Below, piece by piece: positions 55,369-64,000 of a DNA stretch of 64,000 nt. The DNA lies in contig NC_087392.1 of assembly GCF_963675165.1 (NCBI RefSeq), forward strand, positions 5,021,942 through 5,085,941, written 5' to 3'. Within the stretch, counting starts at the first letter, position 1, and the number at the start of each line of letters is the position of its first letter. The notes beneath the pieces were generated by a model that was not told the DNA's origin, did no database searches, and saw nothing but the letters and a program-made list of their open reading frames with translations. The DNA comes from Halichondria panicea. Lineage: Eukaryota; Porifera; Demospongiae; Suberitida; Halichondriidae. The position numbers were made by a program, and so were the translations under genes.

Positions 55369-58300
55369 ATGCCGTTTGATTTTCTGCAAAGAATGAAACA
55401 TGTGCTGACATGGGCTGCTATAGTTTCAGTCACATCAACATCAACCAGGAGCAGGACACCACTGTTTGACCAGTCTGTTCCCACTGAGCAATACACTGAC
55501 ACCTGGGTGGTACAGCTGCTGCTACCACAATCACAGCTCACACTTGAAGCTCACACACTCGCGACAAAGCACGGTCTTATCAATCAGGGACAGGTACGTG
55601 GAGTAGATCTATTTGCTATCGGAGTGTACAATGTATGTGCACTTATGAGTGTCCACTTATTGCTAGATCTTTTACACAGCACACTCAGCCGGGGTGTACT
55701 TTAAGTATTCGATTTTAGGCGACCCCTCATGCAAAGTAGGGGGATGTAGCATGACAGCTGCATTGACTTTGTGACATCTGAAGTTTTTAAAACTGGGTAA
55801 ATGAGCAAGTTCCCTTGTTCTAATGCCTCTCGGCATGTTTGCTTCGCTAAAAAGGTATAGAATGTTACAATGTTATGTTATAGTTATAACACGGGCACGA
55901 GGGATGTATGGAATATATTGTACTGAAGCACGAGGGCGCCAGCCCCGAGGGCTGAGTGCAATATATGCCATGCAGCCCGAGTGCACGTGTTATAACTAGT
56001 TTATATCCCGAGGGCATAGCAACATAATACTGTCCTAGTAACACAATATAAACAGCACAAAAAAAAGACAGAGACAACTCTAGACACAGCTCCATCTCTT
56101 CTCTCTTCTAGACGCCAGTATCTGCAGTGTATAAGATTGGCATGACCGACGAATGGCTTGACACAAAATTGTTGGAGTTCCAACTGAAATCTGCAAAACA
56201 GCCCCACTCCACTTCTGGTGCTGCAAAACAGCCCCGCCCCACTTACTGCTGCAAAGAAACAGCCCCACCCCACTACTCAGTGAATACATATAGAAGCATA
56301 AAAAGGACGGAATGTTAAAAAGGGGCCTGGGCTTGAATGCGCATGCGCAGAAAAAGGGATGCGTCTGCAAAAGGTTAAAGGTCGCAATGGCTGCTGCAGC
56401 TTCTGGCAGCACAGCTTGCAGCTCTTTTCTGACTCTCGTAGCTAACAAATGATACAGGCAACGCTTTAGTGCAAGGCTAACTCACAACTTGAATAGAAAC
56501 TTGTGCGAGCAGATGATGCTATGAACGGTTCTGAAGAGACTGCAACAGCCTTTACACTAAGTGAAAATAGTCATAACTATTATGGAGAACAAAGCTTATA
56601 ATAATTAGTTAGCAAATCCACAAATCAAAATAAGAGAACGTGGCTAGAAAGAAGCTGTTAGTTTTTGGTGCATGCAACCGTTGAGCAGTTACAGGTGGAA
56701 CAGACAACTTTAACGTATCCTTTGTGCCGAATAATTAGTTTTTTGCATTCTTGTAATACTGAGTGGCATGTGTTGTTACATATACTGATTACATGCATGA
56801 ATAAATATTCTGTACCATGCATTGCTAAGCTACAAGTCATGTTACTCCATTGTTCGCACAGTGTGTCTATTAAAAGATAATTGTTGTGTTACATGCATGC
56901 AGGAATGAATATTCTGCATGTAAGCTACAAGTCATATATTTATGTTACTCCATTGAACTCCCTTGTTTTCGCACAGTGTTTATTAAATGGTTAACCTCAC
57001 TTTCCAGCTGTCTAGCTACATTGTATCCAAAAAGGTGCACCAGATACCTTTAAAGTGTTCCTGTTCTCTTTACACTGCAGGTAGGCAACCTTGATGACTA
57101 CTTCGCATTCAAGTTACCTGAAACTGATCAAAGGGGAAATCTACACTTGACTGGTACTGGTCAGAAAAATCACATTTCACAAGCACTTTCGAATGAGCCA
57201 AACGTAAAAAAAACAACAACTATATAAACTAATGTTCAAGTCACTCATGTATTCATTATTTTGTCTTCCTTGATTTAGGTGGGCTCTGTACAGCAGCAAA
57301 TAGCAAGAAAAAGATTCAAGAAAGACTACAGTTATCCAAGCGATCCAAATTTCACCAAACAATGGTCTTTGGTGAGATGTTAGCATATATACACATGTAT
57401 GCACATGCACACACTCAATACATGCAGTGAGCAGACTGATTAGTTTAATTATGCCGATAATATAGTACTCTTAATTGCTTAATTGTACATAATTATTGTC
57501 CATATATATATAGACCTTATTATTCTACAAAGATTGGGGTGTGTATACTTAAGGGCTTCGGGGGATTATTCTAATAGTCCCATAGGAGGTCAACCCCATA
57601 CATTCCAAATCTCGTATAGCGCGAAATTTTCGAAGCACTTATGTTTCGTGGAATGGCCTCTAAATGCATTTCGTTGCACAATGTGTTCGTGGGGATGACT
57701 GCTTACCAGAACCACGCCTTCAATCTTTGTACGCCGTTATAGCAGATAATTTTAATTAAGAAAATTTTCGTGGACTTAATTTTCGTGTAGGATTGCTAAC
57801 CCACGAAACAGTGAAAATTCCGCGCTACAGTATACAGAGAGTTGGGTGTGTATACTTAAGGGCTTCGGGGGATTATCCTAATACACCTAGGTGGTCAAGC
57901 CCATACATTCCTATATAACACTCCCAGGTCAACCGTGGTCAAACTAGCGGTAGAAAGGGGCTGGACCTTAACGTGGAGCCTGTCTGGCTGCAAGGAATCA
58001 CTGGGAGTGGTGTGGTCGTGTCTATCATGGATGATGGTGGGTTGGAAGCATCTGGGGATAGTATTATATAGGCTCTAACAACCCAAAATGTGGCTATGCA
58101 TGATATACGATTTTGATCCACTTATGTATTAAGAAGTATACCAGGCGCACGACTGATTCTTGAGTGCAATAAAATTTCTTCTGTATGATGTCATTATACA
58201 TGCATGGCTATAATTAGACACTGTTCCCATGTAGTTCCCTAGTCTCATGATCATCAACTAGTGCGTCTATAAGAGTTTATTAATATTGGCCTGGTAGTAG

Positions 58301-59627
58301 ATTGTGGTCAAGGGCCTTAATCATTTCTACTACATTGTACAAGGTCCTGCATTATCTACTACAAAGCAGTCTGCATAACTATTCTGAGGTTCTGTTTAGC
58401 TTGCGTATAGTTCAGCGTTCCTAAGGCCATTATACTTAATTTCGGGTAATTTTATTATCTAGTAGGTATTTTGCACGTATGTATAGGTTGGATTGCAGAT
58501 TAATTCCAGGAACATTTATAATTATTAGATATTACTTACACCAAGAGTAGTCTTATCTATACTCTTGCTATAATTACAAAAAGTTCCCAATAATAGGAGC
58601 TCTCACAACAGTGCCAGAATACTGTCATGTTTGTGCTGTAGTAGTCTCATTGCCAGCTAGTGATATTAATTAAGTTCTCTCACACATGCAGGATTGGAGA
58701 TAACACACCCTGATATTTCCCCGAACTACGTAAGTTTTCTTCAACAACACTACACTGCCAGAGAAATGCCGCGTGGGAATATTGTGGTTTTTAAGACTAT
58801 ATATGGTTGCTATTCAGTAAAATACACATTCATTTGGCAAGCCTTAAATCAGGTGGTGTTTATTTGGCCATTCTAATAATATGAAAGCATACTGAAAAAA
58901 CGTGTATACACATAATTTTTGTTTTCAGGATTCCAATGCTAGTTGGGACTTTGCACAAGGCGATAATGACCCCACTCCTACCAAATACTATGGTGACGAG
59001 CCAGACAGACATGGAACCAGCTGTGGAGGAGAGATTGCCATGGCAAAAGATAACAATCAGTGTGGAGTGGGGGTGGCCTATAACTCTAATCTTGGCTGTA
59101 AGTATTATACCCATTCTTAAAATTGATATAATTATTATAATCATACAACTGTCCCTGAGTTTGACTACATACAGTGTATAGACATGCATATGAATTAAGG
59201 TTACTGAAAGTTTTTGTTTTTATTTTTGTTTTACGTTTAAATACAGTATAATTAGTAGTTGGTAAGTTTGTCTGTCTTTCGTTCTTTGTATTCTACTCAC
59301 CTGAATGTGATAGCACTGTGCTTATACCATGGATAGCCTCAACACAACGCATTTAAATTTGGCAGATTTCGATTAAAAGCGAGCAAAGCTAAGAAGCTCA
59401 GAAGCTTGAACCTGCATGTTGGCCTAGATGCACACGTGGCTTTGACTCGAGGCTGCCACGCTATAACCCGGTAATTTAGGGATTGCACTTCAGTCAACAT
59501 AAACTTGTAAATCCTGACATTGATCCACTTGGGCAGGCCACATGCACTTTCAATGAGCAACCCCGGCCTCCCATAGAAGTCATGCTGATTGAATAAGACA
59601 ATAATATATAGTCTATGCATGCACCTC

Positions 59628-59724
<97 letters not shown>

Positions 59725-61688
59725 TACACAGGTCTCAAGGTTGACCTTGCTAGCGTGACAGACTCCATTGAAGCAAGTTCTCTTGGCTATAAAAACAACT
59801 ATATCCAAGTTTACAGCAACAGTTGGGGACCAAGTGACGAGGGTTTCATTGTAGAAAAACCAGGAATACTGCTTGAAAATGCATTAAAAAATGCAGTCAA
59901 AAAGGTAATTTATTTAGCACTCACACATGCACGAAATGTGTATACAGTGTCTGACTCTGTCTAGGGTCGTGATGGGAAGGGCTCCATTTTCGTGTGGGCT
60001 GCTGGAAATGGTGGATGGAACTATGATTCTTGTGCTGCTGATGGCTACTCATCCAGCATCTACACTATTGCAGTGGGATCAGCAGATCAAACCGCTGGTC
60101 AAGCAAGCTACGATGAACAGTGTGCTGGAAAGATGGCCGTCACTTATTCATTCAACTCAAGAACATTCTCAGACGATGGCTCTTATGACCCTTTCGACCA
60201 AATTGTGAGTAATAATGATATTATAGACTATATAAGTGCATAACTGTACCATACAATTATGCAGTACACGACGACTCTGAATGGGGAATGTACAGACGAC
60301 TTTACTGGCACTAGTGCTTCTGCACCTCTAGTATCAGGAGTCATCACTCTGGCACTGCAGGCAAAGTGTGTTACCTTACTACTCCTTTCTATGCATGCAT
60401 GCATGGGAAAATTAACCTTTCAGATAGAAAATGCGGCCGATAATTGGTTTGTAGTTTGAAACACATGCATGCTATATTTATCATGCTCTAGTGGCTTCAA
60501 ATGCATGTGATTTTGTATACGTAGCCATGAACTGACGTGGAGAGATGTGCAGTACTTGCTAGTTTACACATGCAACACTGACCCTCTCACTGATGGGGAA
60601 TGGACAGTGAATGGAGCAGGGCGTAAAATCAGTCACAAGTTTGGCTTTGGAGCTATTGACGCTGAGGCATTTGTAACTCGAGCCAGAAATTGGATTACTG
60701 TTCTTCCACAGATTTCCCAGACCTTGACAAGCCACCAAACCTCTGGGTAAGCCTATACATACCTATATATAGTATACCGGTTTTGTACGCTGATAAGTGT
60801 GCCGCAAGCAATATAATTATACTCACTGTTTTATGCACTTTCACATTTAGAAGTGCTCGCTTTGGACAACCTCTTACGATGCAATTTACAGTATCGAACA
60901 CGAACTCAAGCGTTCACTTCCTGGAGCACGTGGTTTTGACGGCTTCATTAAGAATAGAATATGTACAAAGATACATAATCACGGACTATTATAGGTTTAT
61001 TAAGTATGAAGCCATAGATGAAGCTTCGGTGAAACGCTGGTTACAAGACCCTCATCCTCGCAGGGGGGACATCATGATTGAACTCACTTCACCACAGGGA
61101 ACAACTTCAACTCTTCTTCCATACAGAAATTATGATTTTGTCAATTCTGACGATGAAGGATATGCTTACCACCTTTGGCCCTTCATGTCTGTTCACTATT
61201 GGGGGGAGAATCCGGTTGGAACCTGGACAATGACTGTTACTTTCAAGTCTTCCAGTGGTTATGTTAGCGTGTCTGATATGGAGCTTGCAATTTATGGCAC
61301 GTCCAGTACACCTCAAGCTGTAGCAAATATTCCTCAGGTGTGTGACAAAGCATGTGCTAGAGGTTGCTATGGAGACGGTCCCAATGCGTGTGATGTGTGT
61401 AAAGATTTTCGTATTGTATCTACGCTGGAATGTGTCACTACTTGCCCAAATAATACACTTGTATACAGGGGATCGTACTGTAATGGTACCAAAACAGTAT
61501 CACCGAATTCTTTAGTTGCTATTGCTATTGGTACTTCAATGGGGCTGGTCGGACTGCTTGTCCTAGTGTGTATAGTGGTCACATGCATTGCGGTATACCT
61601 GTGGAGAAAGAAGAAGAATGAACAGGGAAATCGACTAAGATATAATGTGCTTCAGTCGGAGGATGACACTTCATCTGTTCCAGTATAA
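55369..61688 (+). CDS. Furin-like proprotein convertase 2 (11 exons, complete)
   Basis: Exons: 55,369-55,593; 57,081-57,203; 57,279-57,371; 57,928-58,036; 58,692-58,729; 58,929-59,097; 59,732-59,904; 59,965-60,204; 60,265-60,365; 60,525-60,746; 60,851-61,688 (776 residues). Exon structure and phases equal those of gene 1. All catalytic segments are kept: SIMDDG, RHGTSC, WAAGNGG and GTSASAP. Differences include one extra residue in exon 2 and a region before the transmembrane helix shorter by 18 residues. The tail reads [12 protein letters not shown]. Like gene 1 it should be a type I membrane protease of the trans-Golgi and endosomes. It is followed by an MCM-like tail, as is the furin pseudogene. 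Confidence 0.92.
55880..56040. mobile_element. Inverted-repeat element with a CGAGGGC core in furin 2 intron 1
   Basis: Its left end gttatagttataacacgggc is complementary to gcacgtgttataactag, and the centre has cgagggcgccagccccgaggg. It is absent from the same intron of gene 1, so it inserted after the gene duplication. Confidence 0.65.
56385..56745. repeat. Dispersed repeat (SINE-like candidate) in furin 2 intron 1
   Basis: It is a longer counterpart of 41,215-41,470; the first part (gcagctcttttctgactctcg) is also seen at 46,740 and 63,850. Confidence 0.5.
57608..57834. mobile_element. MITE-like element, family B, in furin 2 intron 3
   Basis: It is the orthologous copy of the insertion at 42,328-42,578, with the same ends and position, so it predates the furin duplication. 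Confidence 0.7.
59630..59721. repeat. (CT)n microsatellite before furin 2 exon 7
   Basis: About 45 pure CT units end 10 bases before the exon 7 acceptor at 59,731. The minus-strand frames over it are artefacts. Confidence 0.95.
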
Positions 61689-62299
61689 GATTGGACTAAA
61701 CATTTTACAGACTTTATACGCGTATTTTACATAAAGAACCATTTATATGATTTAGAGTGTCCAAATTCAAGATAATTATAGATATGTGCATGATTCATTG
61801 CCTAATTTTAAAGAACATGTTGAAGAAAAAGTTGATGATCAAAAATCGAAGTATACACAAAGTATAAAAATGGATTTACACCCCGGACTTTGTTTATAAT
61901 CAATGATTCAGCTATAGGGATTGCGACTCTTTCAGCCGCATACATGCACAACTTGAGGTAGTGTATAGTGCTGCATGCATGCATGCTCTTTCTATATATA
62001 CATACGACTCTTGAGGTCAATTAGAGTAGCGTTATTTCTGCTAGAATTCTATTTGTTTTTTTGCTTTTAAAATTGCATGCCAAGTGACAAATAGGCCTTT
62101 CATATATAGAGCTACAAAATACATACAAAATAAAATTGGCTTCAGTTATAATTATATGGGCACTCAGAGATGCAGTACTCAAAAGCGCATCAATAAAAAC
62201 ATAATTAGCTGATGATGATGATCAATGCAATTAACTACATGATTGTGTAGATGGATTGACATGGTACTATGATTGAAAATTAATGAGTGTTAGATAAAG
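61689..62299. other. Furin 3' flank, non-coding
   Basis: It resembles 52,991-53,555 in order of segments. No exon is supported. Confidence 0.5.
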
Positions 62300-63165
62300 T
62301 CATTCTTCTCTTAGCAGGGCGGTTGGATTAGAGCACTTGCAAAACTTCACAACTCTCTTCAGTAGTCCACGCACGAAGCCAGCAAACTGTCATGGAAAAA
62401 ACAATAGTCAATAACTTCTTGGCTTGGGCTCTATACTTGTTTGCTAACACTATATAGTTGGAGTTATCTCCCCATATAATTATATACAATCGAAGAAGAG
62501 TTCCATAGACTATATAATGGCTATAGATGTTAATGAGTACTACAGTGTTCACCTCTGCCCCAATGGAGCCACTGTCCCCAGAGTCCATCAGGTGAGGGGA
62601 GGGGCTCACGTTCAACACGGAGTAACCTGCATCAATAATCAATACAGCGTACCCTTCTCTACAGAGCTCAAACTAGAGAGCTATATACTATACTATATAG
62701 AAATGACCATGTTCTTGTAACGAGTATCTAACATTCATATGGACTTTTTGATACAATGACTTGGAGACTCTTTCAACTGCCATAACTTGAATTCCGTTCA
62801 TTGATTTTCTTAAAAAGCTAAATAATGGTGTCATCAAAATTCACATCTGGGAGATGAAATCAACAATTTTGGCCTAACAGATCTATAGCCCATGGTCCTA
62901 GGCCGAAAAAGGACTCCACCTTTAAACACATCATTTGAAAGGTACGTTGAAAGGTACGTATTTCTTAAATATTTTGAAATTGCATCAATATCATACTAAC
63001 ATTGGCTGTTGAAACAACACCCACTACCCCCCCCCCTGTTTAAGCCATAACTTAAATGCCATGTATTCAACTGATCTACAATACAGCGTATAAAGTCTCA
63101 CCGAAACGACCCACCAAGCACTCCTCATAAAACAGTACAGCCAACAGAGCATCGTCTTGTGTAGC
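62300..63165 (-). CDS. MCMDC2-like gene, last three exons, copy 2 (partial)
   Basis: Minus-strand exons join in frame: 63,102-63,165 (ATQDDALLAVLFYEECLVGR), 62,553-62,626 (YSVLNVSPSPHLMDSGDSGS) and 62,300-62,386 (FAGFVRGLLKRV to NPTALLREE-stop). Splice sites are GT/AG with matching phases, unlike copy 1. The sequence fits the C-terminal end of an MCM AAA+ module; the segment after it resembles MCMDC2, a meiotic MCM relative (family knowledge, from memory). No upstream exon was found before the right edge at 64,000, and similarity to copy 1 ends near 63,185, so this may be only a duplicated gene end. Confidence 0.5.
62755..63060. repeat. Dispersed GCCATAACTT repeat, in copy 2 of the MCM-like intron
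   Basis: It matches 54,020-54,290 (gtggtgtcatca, cccatggtcctaggccgaaaa, gaaaggta) with a shorter middle and a duplicated gaaaggtacgt. Confidence 0.55.
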
Positions 63166-63272
63166 CTGTACATGGGGAAATCGTAATTTACTCTATTATA
63201 ACTTTAGAAAATGCTTGTCACAAATGGTGCAATCTGATTGCAATTGGTTACTTGGAGGTCCTTTATTTCTCA

Positions 63273-63622
63273 TAAGCCCCGTTTACAACAACACCTAATC
63301 CGGGTCGAATCCGGATTGAATCCGGGTCAGATTTTTCTGAGTAGTGGGCATAGTAAAATGACCACTAATTTCATTTGCGCAAACATTGGACTGATAGGAA
63401 GCTACAGGCTTACTCTAGAAACACCCACGAACATGTACAACACCTCAGAATTAGCCCTTTGTGCTTACTCATAGCTAAACCGCTTCTGACACAATCTGAA
63501 CCACCTCCAAAGGTGGGTTGGCTAATCCGGATTAGAACCCGGATAAGGGCTGTTTACACGAACGCGGTTAGGTTTAATCCGGATTCCAACCCGGATTAAA
63601 GGCCTTGTGTAAACGGGGCTAT
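63273..63622. mobile_element. MITE-like element with AGCCCCGTTTACA ends
   Basis: The ends agccccgtttaca and tgtaaacggggct are perfect inverted repeats about 350 bases apart. Sub-terminal repeats (aatccggattgaatccggg and relatives) occur in both orientations. No transposase frame. Confidence 0.8.
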
Positions 63623-63839
63623 AGAGACCTCTCAGTCATTCAGAGGTCTTCTATGGAGGTCCATTATATGTTCACTACATGCATTTAACTTTTTACATGA
63701 TACATACAATCATACATGGAATGCTTCGCAACATCTATTTTATACAAGTACACACATGAACAGTTTATGTTGAAGTCATAGTAACGATGATGCAGTGCAT
63801 CATTAAAAACTAATTTTTAAAAGTCTTTGTGTTCTGCAG

Positions 63840-64000
63840 TGCCGCTTTGTAGCTTTAATCTCACTCTTGCAGCTACCAATAGCTAGTGCTCTAGTGCAGA
63901 GCTAACTACTAAGTAGAATAGCAAGTTTCTAACCATTTTTGCTATGCAAGAGACGGAAACATGACAAATTGCCTTCAGTGTGAGTTTTTTTTATGTAGAC
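63840..64000. repeat. Dispersed repeat (SINE-like candidate), cut by the window edge
   Basis: It begins with the ctcactcttgcagctaccaatagctag segment shared with 46,755 and continues with gagctaactactaagtagaatag; the rest lies outside the window. Confidence 0.5.

Noticed and set aside
59494-59808. Minus-strand frame of 104 codons with an Arg-Glu run
   Set aside because: The run is the translation of the (CT)n microsatellite before furin 2 exon 7.

Overview
The window looks like nuclear DNA of an early-branching animal, most likely a marine sponge. Genes are split by many short introns, GC content is low, microsatellites and small inverted-repeat elements are dense, and the recognisable proteins are metazoan (SEC63, a dynein heavy chain, a furin-type convertase, a CHST15-type sulfotransferase, an MCM-family C-terminus). 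The species call is inference; no tRNA, rRNA, CRISPR array or bacterial-style operon was seen. All exon borders were read by eye from GT/AG sites and reading-frame phase.

1-19,800: a minus-strand tandem array of a four-exon family encoding small secreted cysteine-rich proteins of about 186 residues. Exon 1 carries the signal peptide and the start of the mature chain; exons 2 to 4 carry most of the cysteines. Four copies look intact (6,424-7,254; 12,018-12,804; 14,633-15,589; 18,506-19,462), one runs off the left edge, two carry single frameshifts, and the rest are fragments, orphan exons or recombinants. The last two intact copies sit in a recent duplication of roughly 2.3 kb. I do not recognise the family.

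20,421-31,605: two plus-strand genes. The first encodes the C-terminal motor region of a divergent dynein heavy chain with no upstream motor exons visible. The second is a complete 15-exon SEC63, the ER J-domain translocon partner.

31,971-63,165: a mosaic of tandem duplications. Two complete 11-exon furin-like proprotein convertases (40,616-46,327 and 55,369-61,688) lie among decayed furin copies, a second copy of the SEC63 3' end, and two copies of the last exons of a minus-strand MCMDC2-like gene. The layout suggests an ancestral unit of SEC63 3' end plus furin, and later furin plus MCM tail, copied more than once. An intronless CHST15-like sulfotransferase lies inside the remains of one furin copy. 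A 1.6-kb foldback element splits the last exon of the SEC63 duplicate, and a 3.9-kb non-LTR retrotransposon (poly-T end, 13-bp target duplication) splits the middle furin pseudogene.

Functionally the genes lean toward the secretory pathway: SEC63 for import, furin-like proteases for proprotein cleavage, a Golgi-type sulfotransferase and a secreted peptide array. No evidence here shows that they work together.
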